A stretch of 64,000 bases of DNA from Branchiostoma belcheri (taxonomy: Eukaryota > Chordata > Leptocardii > Amphioxiformes > Branchiostomatidae). The notes beneath the pieces were generated by a model that had not been told where the DNA came from, searched no databases, and was given only the letters and a program-made list of their open reading frames with translations. Position numbers and translations under genes: made by a program. Location of the stretch: contig NW_017803013.1 in the NCBI RefSeq assembly GCF_001625305.1, positions 453,935 through 517,934 on the forward strand. Reading direction: 5' to 3'. Below are positions 1-31,062 of this stretch, one piece after another. Each line of letters opens with the position of its first letter. The first letter of the stretch is position 1.

Positions 1-1016
1 TGGTTCTATCTTTACTGAAATGGCTTAATTTAATTCGTTATCCCTCAAAAGATGGGGATAGACACCAAAATTATTCTGATACCATGAGTAGTTACTGAGA
101 TATTGACGAAAACTGGATTTTCAGTAATGGCCACCTTAATTTGCATATTGTGCGAATTGCCCAAGGATGACAGAGTGGCATCATTCAGATTCTGAAAGAG
201 CACACCTCAGAGATATAGAAACAACAAAAAAACTTTGTATGGACCGCATTGCAAGGTTCTTCAAAAATCGGGGGTTTGGCAACCGGACTATAAGCAGATC
301 GCGGCCTGGCAGCAAAAGCGTTAACGCTGTTACAGTTAGAACTGACCATTGGAGATTTTCACTATAACATGGAAATAGAAACCAATACAAAAGCTTGGTT
401 GCCCGAAGCTACATCAAGTCAACATCTCATTTTATCTTTCTCGGAGTATTAAGGGGTGATATATTTCGGCACTCATGATGAGAGTGAGTCTCATCAAGGA
501 GCTTCGATCTCAGTGAGCCCTCACTGGTCGCGGTTGCTTTTATTTAGTAATTTTAGACTCCTCTGTAGCTGCTCATTTTAGGATACTGGCGTATGACGTG
601 AAACACAATGTATCAGTAACCTTCCCATTGCGCCTTCAAAGCCAAGGTCAAGGAGGGCAAAAGCTCAAAGCCACGGCACGAACCCAGAAAATAGCGTTTA
701 TTGCAACTGCCTTTTTACTGTTACTTAGAAAAAAAAAATCACCATTCTGTTTATATTTGTATAAAGCGGTGCCAGGGTCCATTCCAATTTACAGCGAGCC
801 GCAAGCAAGTGATTATTGAGCGGCTGCATCGTGTCAGGACTGGCCATGGTCCAACCACTTTTGAATTTGCCGCCTTCGCCCCTCCGGACTAGACCTGGAG
901 TCCCCGTATTGTTATTGTTCGAACCAATATGGCGGCTCTTCTGGATAGGTAGAGGTAGTGACACACAACATGAACTGGATCGCCTGAAACGGCGAACTCC
1001 GGAGAATACGACCACG
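1..1016. other. Upstream flank and 5' region of PPP4R3
   Basis: No coding sequence is supported here. Short open frames show no recognisable protein family and no splice context. The last 150 bases become more GC-rich and carry the ATGGCGGC element listed separately, so this is the likely promoter and 5' untranslated part of the downstream gene. The in-frame extension above the chosen ATG (from about 816) is not conserved family sequence and is treated as untranslated. Confidence 0.5.
925..952 (+). promoter_or_regulatory. YY1-like ATGGCGGC element with a 7-codon upstream ORF
   Basis: Bases 925-938 read CAATATGGCGGCTC, close to the YY1 consensus (AAnATGGCGGC) that lies just downstream of many animal transcription starts. 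A CCAAT word overlaps it. The ATG at 929 opens a 7-codon ORF ending in TAG at 952. If transcription starts upstream of 925, this would be a small upstream ORF in the PPP4R3 leader. Binding and start site are inferred only. Confidence 0.4.
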
Positions 1017-12508
<11,492 letters not shown>

Positions 12509-14890
12509 GGAGACATACAATCCCAATCGAAATCATGCACAGTAAAACAAATTTGGTCAAGGAAAAATGGGTAGAAAGGCCAGGACCATTGCAAGATTTG
12601 CAGTCTTCCATCTGTAAGATGAGAAGCTCTTCAGGCCTTGGGACCGAAATGTTACTGGACTGGAATCCAGAAGGACTGAGTAATCTGTAACTTTTCCCTT
12701 TCTTCTCTTTACCTCTGGTCAACCAAGGTGGATTCATGTATTTACCTGCAAACTGAAAACAAATCTACAAGAATAGTTATGTATACTTAAAACAAGCCAG
12801 TCTGGGCTTCACTATCAGCAACTTTGTAGCCTCATCTTCTACTAGTTTGACCTGTGACCTCTGACTACATGTAAAACAGAGACCAATACATACGTCAGTC
12901 AGAAGGAAGTATAATAGCTGGACACCAGGAGTAACAGGTTGTGTTTTTTTGTGCACACAAAAGTCACAGGTTGAAAATTGTAAATATTAAAAAAAAATCA
13001 AAAGCATATTGAAAAGACAATACATAGCAAGAGGTTGATATGAAAGGAATAGTTCTACAAGGATTGTTCATCTGGATTCCAGCGTTAACAATTTTATATC
13101 TACTAACTTTATCACCAATGGGACCACAGCAAACAGCTAGGAAAGTAAATGCCCAGTGATTTTCCAGCATTGAGGTGAACAGCTGTCTTGACACTTGGGA
13201 GATACCAACAGGACCTGATGCACCTGCCATACCTTGACATTGTTCCCTACCAATCACTAGCTAGATGTAGAAGTACCAAGGTTGTAGTTAGAGGGCACAT
13301 AATGGTAGAACTACGCATGTGTGTCTTTAATTGTGACTTGTTTTCTTCTCAGAGATGATAGATGTTGTTCAGGGACAAGCACAAATGAGACTGTTTCTGC
13401 ACTGATTTGATCACTTGGTTCTTGGATTTTCAACCTAAACATCAAGTACTATTGGGGAAAAACACTCAGGAGCCCTTATATACTTCACAGCATGTATTGT
13501 AGCATTCACTTGTGGCAATCACAGAGTACAAATGTGTTAGTTGTAGGTACCATCTCTGTAGTAAGGTCATAGAGGCAATAAGCTGAATGTAACAATTGTA
13601 TAAAGATAATTACCCTTTTTGGTTTTAACCTTAAGAAGAATGTCCTCAAATCAACTTACTCTTTTTTGTTTTGTTTTTATATTTGGAAAAAATTTTACAA
13701 GATAGTCCAGGAATCAAGTAACTCAATTGGTGTGTCCTATTGGATACTTCTGTCGCTGCAGTCAGTTAGTACAAGGCAGCCAAATTCCACAAAGTAGAAT
13801 GCCTTGCATCCAGTCACTTGTCATGACCCTTGGGGGAAAATTGTGTCCTTCATTGTTGTTTCCATGTATTTTAAGAAGTAAACAGAATGGTGAGAGCAGG
13901 GCAGAGTGTTGTGTGTCTCACCCATGTACATACTTGACTAGGGCCACAATTATAGGTACTTACTACTGTAATCTTATGTAGAGCACTTTTGTTTGAAATG
14001 TATCATGTAACTACAGTTCAAAATTGGACTAATCTGGGTTGCCATGCCCCTTAGTGCTTCTCTACTTAAGTAGGCATATGCTATTGTCTTGAGCTGCAAA
14101 CTGTTGTAATTATTTCAAAATTGACTATTGGACGGGGAATAGGTGTTACCTTCCAAAGTATGTATTCAAGACAGAATTGTCACAGTCTGTAAGAACAGGC
14201 CCATACAAAGTGTAGCTGAGTGAATGAATGCCTTTTACTCAGTAATTTATTTTTTGTGTGTTTAAGTAGACATAGTCAATGAATTTCTCTTAGAGATTAG
14301 CTGTACTGATTTGTAAAGTAAATCCACATTTTATATCAAGTATCAACAAGGCCAATAATAGAGCACAACCGTTAAAAATGAATTGTTACTTTTGACTTTT
14401 TATTTTCAATTTTAGAATTGACTATGGCCCCATTTAGATGTTGTCACCCATCTTCCCTATGGGTCCCAATGCCACGCGAGTCCGTTTGGGCTGCTCTCAC
14501 TTTCTCTCAAGTTTTGTCAATCCACAGACTTATTTGGACTTTTACAGATAAACAAGGTTTCCTTCTTTCCATGCCTCCTTACTGATATGTACCCATGTGT
14601 GTGTGCCAGAGGCAAATACGAAAAGAACGTCCTAGATTTGTGACCACTGTGTTTCCAGAAATATTTTTGTACTGTTGTGGAACAGTAAGGGAGCTGCAAC
14701 ACGTCCCCCCTAAGGAACTCCTACCATACGTTGTTCATGGTGTCTGTCATACTGCCCCTGAAGAAAAGACATTGGTAGGATTAAATGTACCATGCTTCAT
14801 CATGTAAAAAGATGAACTGCCCACCATGGGATTTTATCTGTAGTATAACCGGGGTAGTCTGTATGGAATAAAGTGCTTTGAAATAAAACA
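12509..14890 (+). other. Probable PPP4R3 3' UTR with poly(A) signals
   Basis: Non-coding, AT-rich sequence following the stop codon. The first convincing pair of AATAAA hexamers is at 14867-14872 and 14882-14887, which would give a 3' UTR of about 2.4 kb. No protein family is seen in either strand. The end point is inferred from the hexamers alone. Confidence 0.45.
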
Positions 14891-16139
14891 ACCTTTGATA
14901 CCTTCTTTCTCTTGTTCATCCCAAACAGGATCTGTAAATGGCAAATGAATACCCCTGAAAAACGTGTCCATGGCAACTTCATGATCACATTAATCATAAA
15001 CCTTTGGTGCAATCAATGCAGCTTCATAGTGTGTGTTGTCATATCAGAAGAGATAGAAATTTATAGAAGATACTGAAGATACATGTACTTGGATATATCA
15101 CACAATGGTAGTCAAAAGGATCTTCCTCCACATGAAATTTCCACCATAACCTCGAAAAGACATCAGGACATTACATGCATACACAAATTACAATGTATTC
15201 TGATATCACTAAGAACTCTCCACAAATACTCATTTGGTACATGTAGGCTTTGTGCCAAACAGTTACTAGGATTGAGAATAAGACGAAATGACATGTAAGA
15301 TCACACCTCTCTTTATAGAGGTGTCTTTATTATCTCATTCATATTGTGTAATACTTCCTTTAATTCATTTTATACCGATTCTATTTATCAGTAAACACAA
15401 CATACCTTCACAAGACTAAGAAAATGGATGATAAGCCAGATTGTGAGTGAGCTAGGTTGATTTACTTGGGCAAAATGTACAGTACACAACTCTGGATAAC
15501 TAAACAATGATTACATCAGGCTTGCTGACTGAAGTGCACATTGCTGTTGCATCACCCAGTACAAATTTAAGCAGTTGTAATCATGCAATTAGATTTCTAT
15601 AAATCGTACGTCCTATCTAAACTTTAATACGAAAATAGCTGTAGATGTACTGTCAGTTAATTTGTCCCATTTAAAACCTTTTTTCAGGTGTGATGATCCA
15701 TGGATAGTGTGGACGAATCTATTCATACATGGGATTGCTTACAGGGTCAGGGTTCCAGCACCGGCTAGTCAAAGTGTATTGACATTGTACGTACAGAAGT
15801 GTAAGAATATGGAGAAAATAAGAAACGTATATGCTCACTACAAAGCCTCTAGAACCATTTGGTTAGGTTGCCAATGTTGATGATTACTGTCCGAAAGACA
15901 GCCACACCCCCTTTCGATTGTGGATTGTTCCGCACAGTCATAACTCACTCCTGTGAACTCACTCACTCCCAAAGTCAACAACATAACATTTCTCGGCGAA
16001 GGAAAATCCTGCCGTACTTTTGGAAAACTTTTCCCAGGGAAAACTCCAAGAGAAAATGTCTGATATATCCCCTATACATGGTTAGGTCTTTATATTAACC
16101 TCCTCGGTACGTGGGACGTGACAGACGTGCCCCTCCCAC
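14891..16139. other. Intergenic spacer PPP4R3-UGP2
   Basis: About 1.25 kb between the presumed PPP4R3 polyadenylation signals and the GC-rich UGP2 promoter. Short open frames are present on both strands, but none shows a family motif, splice context or low-complexity structure. Nothing is supported here. Confidence 0.5.
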
Positions 16140-16185
16140 TGCGCATGCCCCGCCGCCGTCCTTCTGTTCACCTTACCGCGCGAAG

Positions 16186-16197
<12 letters not shown>
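16140..16197 (+). promoter_or_regulatory. UGP2 core promoter with NRF1-like and YY1-like sites
   Basis: TGCGCATGCC at 16140-16149 matches one and a half arms of the NRF1 palindrome (TGCGCATGCGC). It is followed by a GC-rich stretch and GCGAAGATGGCGGCG at 16180-16194, a good YY1 match (AAGATGGCGGC). The ATG within the YY1-like site is also the best initiator codon of UGP2, so regulatory and coding information overlap. This arrangement is known from TATA-less housekeeping promoters. Factor binding is inferred. Confidence 0.5.
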
Positions 16198-22659
<6,462 letters not shown>

Positions 22660-25459
22660 AGCCCACCTTGTGTCCTGGACCATTGCGTGAAGCTCTTGCT
22701 GCACACGGCTTATATGTAGACCTAAATCATAAGATAGAGCCATGTGTTTGATAAGACTTAACCGCACAGTGAAACCTTGATAGTACAAAGTTGGTTTGCT
22801 TCAAGTGGTAGCTCATCCCTGTGTGAAGAATAGAAAACCACGTGTCCCGTGACAAGTAAAAGACCAAACTGGCCACTTATGGTAACATCCAAGTTCTATC
22901 ACAAGTGCAGTGGTATTTGGTGATAACAGTAGTGAGTTCTGTTTCATAAGATGGACAGACCCTTGATCTGCTAGTACAAATTGCACCAACAGATTAAAGA
23001 TAAAAAGAAGGTATGCTGTATTGGGAGTGAGGAACTCCATGTTGTGGAATAGTGTAGTCAGCCTTCTCAGCTGCTTCCATGCTTATCTGCTGCTTCCACT
23101 TGTAGTACTAATATTCTATGTAACATCAAGTACAATCAATGTACATGTATAACAGAGTTATATCAGTGTCTGGCTGATGGACCCAGAGTAAGGAGCTATG
23201 ATTTGATCATATTATATTAATTAGTGCATACTAGTATGTTATAACATTTTTTCTTTTTTCATTGTTAGGTGTTGGTTTTAAAATTTTAAGTGATTTTCCT
23301 TTGATAAGTATTTTTATACCATGTTAATTCCAATTTCCTTGATAATCTTTGAAATAGAAAAATTTACATTTACCCTAACCCATAAAAACTGTAGTGATGT
23401 GGGAAACTACACAGCTGCATTCATAAAATATTAGAAAAGTAGGTGAAAATCTGGATGCTTAAAATTATGTAATCATGTCCCCATGGCAGCATGTTACTGC
23501 AGGCCTTTGTTGCCTCAGTGAGAATTTTAATGCACCGTTCCTTTTCTTTATCCTGATAAAATCCGAGGAATCAGTGTTGTATTGTTGATAAAGTTAGCAA
23601 TAATGGCAAGTTTACACTACATGCAGTATCAAGAGCCATGTTTAGACCTACTTGAAAGTTATGGTTGTTGTAACGGAAATAATTAATGGCCAAATATGAG
23701 ATTGACAAACTTGTAGTAGAAATCTACAAAAATTAAGATAGAAATGTGAAGAATTCATTACCAAATTTCAGAAAATCTATAAGAATACCATTGTTAGACA
23801 TTATGAAAACATTGCATGGGCCAGGTGGCATTGTCAATTTGTTTTCATAATTTCGCTTTTTTGTATGTCTAGTTTAGGATCATATCAATTGTGGGAAAGA
23901 TAAAATATTACAATAAATTAAGAAATGATATTCTTTTCAAAATGCAGTCCAATTGTCATCAGTTAGAAGGGCCATCTAAAGATGTCCACTTCCAGCCATT
24001 TAATATTATATGAAGACATGTATATTAGTGCATGTCCTATACCCATCAAATGTCTCTGTACTGTGAATCACTCAGCTGTTCAATGGAAATCATGACTACA
24101 AGTTTGGACCACCTGTTTCTTCATTGATGTGTTTGGTACACACAAACAAGGACAAATGACATTTTAAATCATAGCCATACATAGTATGCTTGCTAAATGC
24201 AGTAAGGTTTTCAATGAGGTCAAATGAACTTGATGCAACCATCTTCAAAATCTGTTCATGTCATCACCTCCAGTGGAGGGTACCCTTGGCATAATCTATA
24301 AAAAGTCTCTCCCATTTTGTGGCATGAGATATGTATAATGTACATGTATGCACACAGATGCAGACACATATACATCACCATGTATGATGACTGTCTTATA
24401 ATGTATGATGACTCTTATGATGCTAAGTGCACCAGAGCTTCTTAAATGTATACACTTTGAGGATACATTAATGAAGGACAAATGGGTCATGTTTCTCATG
24501 TACATGATGTTCCAGATGATGGTGGGCGTGATTGCCTATACCGGGTAACTCCAGTAACATTACACAACTCCACGTCATAGAGAAAAGACATACACGTACA
24601 CATTACCAATCATTGGTGAATTCTCCTGTTTATTTATTAGTAGACACATACAGTGACATTGACACAAGTTTTTAACCATTATACTAAGTTTACAGAAGGT
24701 AAGTATTTGTTGCTGCAATTTCTCCAGCTGTGTACATTGACACTTTGTTCAATCAAATCAGCTAGTGCCCTTGGATGTCATTCACCAAACAAGTTCAGTA
24801 ATAAAACTACTCAAAAAAGAGGAATACATTGTCATGATACAATGTAATTATAATATATATTGTTAATGTTCAGCTGCAAAGAAAGTGACTTATTGGGAAT
24901 CATGTACACGTACAAAGTACTTGGTGGTATGATGTAATTACTCAGCAGTGCCAGATAGTACCCTAATTCTACAGATAACTTTGACTGTAATTTGCTACAT
25001 ACAGTATCACATGAACAGCAACAGCAGGAAGTACTAAATGCTTTGTGCAAAGCTTTCATCTGTTGTTTATCCATGTTTCAGGTGCTGCTTTCCAAAGCAT
25101 TGCTACAGCAGTATAGTAGGTATATATTTTTCTTGAAGTGCTTTTGTTATTAGAACTGGTAAAAATTAATAATACTAATTAAGATAAGCATGCTTGGAAC
25201 TGTATGGTGGGTCTGTGTTGTGAAATAAAAATGAGTTATCCTTGTGTTATATAAAATACAAGAAGATGTAAGTAGATATTGTAGTATCCCTGCTTTTGGT
25301 TTAAGCTTACCTTGATAAATGAATGATACAGGTTATAAATACAAGTTAGTGAAGCCCGTCACCCACTAAGCCCATACTTGTGACTTGTGGATTTAAAGTT
25401 TTGCGTCTTTCCACAATGAGATGACATGATCATCATAAGAGGACCAGTCCTGCATATCA
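22660..25459. other. Convergent intergenic region UGP2 / PAFAH1B with 3' UTRs
   Basis: AT-rich non-coding DNA between two converging genes. A plus-strand AATAAA at 23912-23917 could end UGP2. A minus-strand AATAAA (TTTATT at 24629-24634) could end the PAFAH1B transcript. A second plus-strand hexamer lies at 25223-25228. No protein-coding frame with family similarity is present on either strand. Confidence 0.5.
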
Positions 25460-27767
25460 TCAGTCTGGGGTCTCCACTAAGTTGTCTGCAGCATCCATCG
25501 CCAGTGCAGTTGCATCTTGCATTTTTAAGATCTCGGCCAAGGCACAATACAAGGGTTCACAGAATTTTGCATATCCAGAACTGAAAGAAGAGGATAATCA
25601 TTTTACTGTACAAATGTACTTAAAACTTGGTCTTCAATCCTCTTTGGATAATAGAACAGGCATTCTGCATTTTGATCTACACTAACTGACATACACATGT
25701 ATAGAGTGATATAATACCTAAACAAAAGAGTCTTGGCTGAGGGCATGCAACATAAATGTTTGCACAACCTGTGTTGACATAGCATGTCCTTGTGACTGTG
25801 TGCACACATACAGCTTACCTGGTCAAATGCAGATAGTCGTACATGTCGTTGTGATTGATGGTCCCATCTGACTGTAGAAGGCCCTGACACACGTCCACCA
25901 ACTGTACACTGGGGAAAGACTCGAGTAGGGTGGACACTGATCTGTTCACCTCCTCATTCTTCACACGCAGTGGGTTGGGCTGGTGGCCTCGTGGTGGTAT
26001 GGTCTGGGGTGAAAAAACATCCAATGACAATAAAGCAAACATGACCTGCTTAAACTACTTAATAAGCCTCGAGAAAAGCAAATATGTCAATTACCGATGG
26101 ACTTACAAATGGACATTTTGAAAACAATAAGTTTATTTACCAAAACCAAAACCTTGGCCTGTGGTTGTTGTTGTACAATGGTCCTCACACAGGCCTCAAT
26201 CCCCCCTGCAACCTGCTCTGCTGTGTGCCCGTGGTTGTTAGTCCCCGCAAGAAACACCACAACCTGGGGATCAGATGGTTACAAATGCATACGAATGCCT
26301 TACTATATTGTCTCTATGTCTGACTGTGAATCACCATTAGCTCTTACAGTTACATGTACTATCATGGTAAACCTGATTTCAAAGTTTCACGAACCACATA
26401 ATTGAACATGACTGAACTACAGGTAAGGTCTTAAATTCACTTCATTGAAAGTTACAACTTACTGTCTTACATGGGGCTCGTCATTCAATAAATAATAAAA
26501 GAAGGCAAGTTTTGGCCTTGGCCTTTTTAACTGATATCCTTGCCTTTCAATATTTCATCCCATTATTTACATCATGTTTCTCCCTTCTATCATCCCACTA
26601 CCCTAATCATGATGAAACAATCATTTATTACACATTCACCCTTCCTTACACATGAAACATGAGTGACTACCACGTGGAGATGACCTGGGAAGCGACCTGA
26701 CCTTTGGTGCAATATTTTTCAGTTCTCCGTTCTGTAGTCTCCAGAGGACATGCTGGGTAGCATCTCCGCCACAGCCAAAGTTAAGGCAGTGCATTGGTTC
26801 AAACTTCTCTTTCCATATCTGTGGGTCAACAAATTACCAGATAAAAGTAATATTGAGCAGTCTTTACCATACATTTTATATGTACATGTACTTTAAGTTT
26901 AATGCAACAAAATTTAAGGCATGGGTATAGGGCTGGTACCTTACATTTGTTTCTAACTGAGTGGGTCTTTATGCTGCCTATAAAATATTAAACACAGAAA
27001 TCTGTTCCTTGATTTTAATACAGCAGACCTGCTACAGAGTTTCAACTTTCAGTTTCACCATTGTTCTTAAATACCAGTACTAAAAATGAAGCAACAATGT
27101 GTCACACAAAACTTGTATCATTCTTTGATATGTGAGCTTACCTGTGTCTGTGTCAGCTGTAGTATTAGAGAATCCCCTACAAACAAAACCTCAGGTTCCT
27201 TCTCATGAGCTTCTCTCACATAGTGTTCATGCTGAAACAGTTACATCAGACTTTAATTACATGTTGTACTTGGGCACGAAAGTTTCATTTCCTGTCAATT
27301 CATAACAAATATACACTTTCATCCTTAGCCTATGCTTATGTGTTAACCTATGTGTCAGATGTTCATACTATACCCAATATATTACATGCTACTGCATTTG
27401 AGATTCAATTACAAAATGATTGCTGGCCAAGTCCATTTTAAAAAAAGTGCATAGTGCATACAATTCTACTGTCTCAAATGGTAACAACTAACATTTCTAA
27501 AACCATTTTTCAACTTATGGTTTATCACATAATTTCATCATTAATTAATTACAAGACTATCCCTGCCAGTAGCCTGGGTGCCAGACCAATAGCACACTGG
27601 ACACAAAGTATCTCAGTGAGCACTGAGATACTTTGTGTCCAGTGTGCTATGGGTCTGACACCCAGGCTACCCTGCCAGGTAATGTTCCTACATACCAGGT
27701 CCATCCATCGCCTGTCCCCCTGGACATCCTCCACTGGGACAGGGGTGGCGGCTGGGTTGGTCGTCAT
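25460..27767 (-). CDS. PAFAH1B2: Platelet-activating factor acetylhydrolase Ib catalytic subunit (PAFAH1B2/3-like), 6 coding exons
   Basis: SGNH-fold serine esterase that removes the sn-2 acetyl group of platelet-activating factor; in animals it forms dimers that bind LIS1. Minus-strand exons in coding order: 27696-27767, 27142-27231, 26702-26818, 26141-26263, 25819-26003, 25460-25580. Phases close to 235 residues (human PAFAH1B2 229). The nucleophile is Ser45 in VGDS. The GTNNH oxyanion block is at about 100-104. The Asp/His pair of the triad is Asp190 and His193 in DYLHLT. FGCGGDATQHVLWRLQNGEL matches the family block around the second oxyanion glycine. The ATG gives the usual short N-terminus ending in VEDVQGDRRWMDL. 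A single lancelet gene probably represents both vertebrate PAFAH1B2 and PAFAH1B3, so the symbol is by orthologue group. A 100-bp palindromic element lies just inside intron 1. Confidence 0.93.
27570..27669. mobile_element. 100-bp palindromic MITE with 9-bp target duplication
   Basis: The 100 bases form an almost perfect palindrome: TAGCCTGGGTG at the left end pairs with CACCCAGGCTA at the right, and the arms continue to a centre near 27619. It is flanked by a perfect 9-bp direct repeat CCCTGCCAG at 27561-27569 and 27670-27678. A 9-bp duplication is typical of Mutator-like transposition, so this is most likely a tiny non-autonomous element of that kind. It inserted into PAFAH1B intron 1; 17 bp separate the right target copy (ending 27678) from the exon 1 boundary at 27696. 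Confidence 0.85.
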
Positions 27768-29297
27768 GGCAATACACCTCCTAGATGAAATGAAAAAAAA
27801 CTTAAAACTTATAATTTAGAAATAACAGTTTAAACTTTAACGTTATCACTCACTTGTATATTGTATACTGCAAGCCTTGTAATGCTACATGTTATGTTAC
27901 ATTTAAGAAACCCAACATTTGATATGTAATACATCTATTAGATATGTGGTAAAAACATCAAGGCAGAACATTGAAACCGGTTAACTAAGAAGTCATATGC
28001 ATGCTGAAAATCATCGTCAAGTCATAAAGTCTTACTTTGTTTGCAGATGTAACGTTAACGTTAATTTCAACACCAATAATTTAACACATCAGTTGTGGTA
28101 TCAATGGTTAACAATTAAAGATGTGAGATTTTAAGCAGCATACTAATAATGACATATTCGAAGTGCCATGTGTGGCTCTTTTTTTTTTCAAAAGTTTGGT
28201 TCTACTCCTATAACTTCGGATATTACCTGAGATTCGCCGTATGCGGCATTTATTCTCTGATCAGAAGTGCCACGATGGAGATTGAGAATGACAGTTGACA
28301 CTGCTTGACTTGCTACTTGTGCCGTGACAAAAATTCAATGACATCTTCAATGCTATGACTGGATTTCGGCATCTTTAAATCAGTTGTAACAGTCACAGAT
28401 TGTTTCCTGTCTCGATTTCTGGAGCCTGTCTCTACTCTACTCATTAGACTCCATAAAACCCCTCCCTTTTGCCCTTTCGATTTTCCACCACACCCCACCC
28501 AACGATCGTCCCAGGCCGATGTGTTTTCTAAAACATTCAAGTGACAGTTATGTGCGTGTGTATAGCTAACTGGGAAAGGGCACTAGACGTACCGTAGAAG
28601 TGCTGACGAAGAGCCTTGAAGCAGAGGGGCGAGAGAATAAACCTCCTACCCAGGACTTGCTGCACGCAAGAAGAAGCTTTTTGACTTACTTAAGAGCACA
28701 GCAATACGTAAAGTACCCACAAAGTAGTAAGTCTTGGGTATCTGAATGTTACACTCTATCTAATCTGTTGACCCATTTTAAATATTTTGTGCATATTAAT
28801 GTGCTATAATATAATCCACGATCACTCTGCAAAAGACATGTGGCTGAATATTAGAACTTTATTAGCGCTAGTGTTCGGTTTTCGCGGACTGATTTCATGA
28901 CTTGTATCGCACAGGAGTTCAGTGATGATAACATAAAGAGTAACGTTTTGGGCATCAGCTGTAGCTCTTGGACTGTTAATCATGAGATATGCCTTTTTAT
29001 CAACTATGGCAAAAGTTAAATGGTACATCGGTGGTGGTAATGGGGCAAAATCATTAATGAGGGGAGGCGTGGGCGAGCGTCTTATAATAGAACATTGGTA
29101 GGAAACCCTATTTAGGTCAGAGTTCAGACAGCTGGGATAATTTGCGAATAGCGGGTGCGAACTCTTCTCCAACTTTGTATAGATTCTGTGCGTTTATTGG
29201 GTCGCTAAATGATTTTGATGAAACGCAGGTATTAACGACCTTCTGGTGGAATTTCGTAACCTCTCTGTGCTCCCAACAGTTACCGGGTAAGACAGTC
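27768..29297. other. Divergent intergenic region PAFAH1B / WDR46 (left part)
   Basis: Non-coding DNA upstream of the PAFAH1B start codon, reaching the left target repeat of the fold-back element. It should hold the 5' leader and promoter of PAFAH1B and, before the insertion, probably the distal promoter of WDR46. No TATA box or recognisable coding exon was found. Open frames on both strands (for example around 28600-28809 and 28822-29299) lack family similarity. Confidence 0.45.
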
Positions 29298-29460
29298 ATA
29301 TCTCGGTAGAGGCCGCATGTAAGAAGTCACAAGCATGCAAATGAGTACATTACATATGCATGACGCATGTCATTATCAATGGTAATACAGTAGTACCATA
29401 GGACCATAGGTACAGACATCACATGTGGTCCATCAACTGCACAACCTCTGAAGAAACTCC

Positions 29461-31062
29461 TTACGCATACCTGTTCATCCCAGCATTTTCCCATTCATCC
29501 TTACGCATACCTGTTCATCCCAGCATTTTCCTATTCATCCTTACCCATACCTGTTCATCCCACCATTTTCCTATTCATCCTTACCCATACCCGTTCATCC
29601 CAGCATTTTCCTATTGATCCTTACCCATACCTGTTCATCCTAGCATTTTCCTATTCATCCTTACGCATACCTGTTCATCCCAGCATTTTCCTATTCATCC
29701 TCACCCATACCCGTTCATCCTACCATTTTCCTATTCATCCTTACGCATACCTGTTCATCCCAGCATTTTCCTATTCATCCTTACGCATACCTGTTCATCC
29801 CAGCATTTTCCTATTCATCCTCACGCATACCTGTTCATCCTAGCATTTTCCTATTAATCCTTACCCATACCCGTTCATCCCAGCATTTTCCTATTCATCC
29901 TTACCCATACCTGTTCATTCCAGCATTTTCCTATTCATCCTTACCCATACCCGTTCATCCCAGCATTTTCCTATTCATCCTTACGCATACCTGTTCATCC
30001 TAGCATTTTCCTATTCATCCTCACCCATACCCGTTCATCCTACCATTTTCCTATTCATCCTTACGCATACCCGTTCATCCCAGCATTTCCCATTCATCCT
30101 TACGCATACCTGTTCATCCCAGCATTTTCCCATTCATCTTTACATCATACCCGTTCATCCCAGCATTTTCCTATTCATCCTTACGCATACCCGTTCATCC
30201 CAGCATTTTCCCATTCATCCTTACGCATACCTGTTCATCCCAGCATTTTCCTATTCATCTTTACATATCCCCGTTCATTCTAGCCTTTTTTGCATTGATC
30301 CTTACGCATACCTGTTCATCCTAGCATTTTCCCATTCATCCTTACATGTCCCCGTTCATCCTTGTATTTTCCTATTAATCCTTACATATCCCCGTTCATC
30401 CTAGCCTTTTCCTATTCATCCTTACGCATACCTGTTCATCCCAGCATTTTCCCATTCATCCTCACGCATACCAGTTCATCCTAGCATTTTCCCATTCATC
30501 CTTACCCATACCTGTTCATCCTAGCATTTTCCTATTCATCCTTACGCATACCTGTTCATCCCAGCATTTTTCCATTCATCCTTACGCATACCTGTTCATC
30601 CTAGCATTTTCCTATTAATCCTTACCCATACCCGTTCATCCCAGCATTTTCCTATTCATCCTTACGCATACCTGTTCATCCTAGTATTTTCCCATTCATT
30701 CTTACGCATACCTGTTCATCCTAGCATTTTCCTATTCATCCTTACACATACCTCATCCCAGCATTTTCCAATTCATCTTTACATATCCCCGTTCATTCTA
30801 GCCTTTTTTGCATTGATCCTAACGAATACCTGTTCATCCTAGCATTTTCCCATTCATCCTTACATGTCCCCGTTCATCCTTGTATTTTCCTATTAATCCT
30901 TACACATCCCCGTCCATCCTAGCCTTTTCCTATTAATCCTTACGCATACCCGTTCATCCTAGCATTTTCCCATTCATCCTTACATGTCCCCGTTCATCCT
31001 AGCATTTTCCTATTAATCCTTACATGTCCCCGTTCATCCTAGCCTTTTCCTATTAATACTTA
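29461..31062. repeat. Left arm: 40-bp tandem repeat array, about 40 units
   Basis: Each 40-bp unit is two related 20-mers, ATTCATCCTTACGCATACCT and GTTCATCCCAGCATTTTCCT, both built on TTCATCC. Variants alternate ACGCATACC with ACCCATACC and, towards the centre, ACATGTCCCC. A few units have small indels (for example near 30088, 30745 and 30790), but the phase is kept over about 1.6 kb. Confidence 0.92.

Noticed and set aside
816-1016. N-terminal extension of PPP4R3 exon 1
   Set aside because: In frame and open, but conservation with PPP4R3 starts exactly at MADTRRRVK; the upstream part contains promoter-like sequence.
29461-31062. CRISPR-like regularly spaced repeat array
   Set aside because: Units are directly adjacent 40-mers with a 20-bp sub-period and no unique spacers, in a eukaryotic intergenic element.
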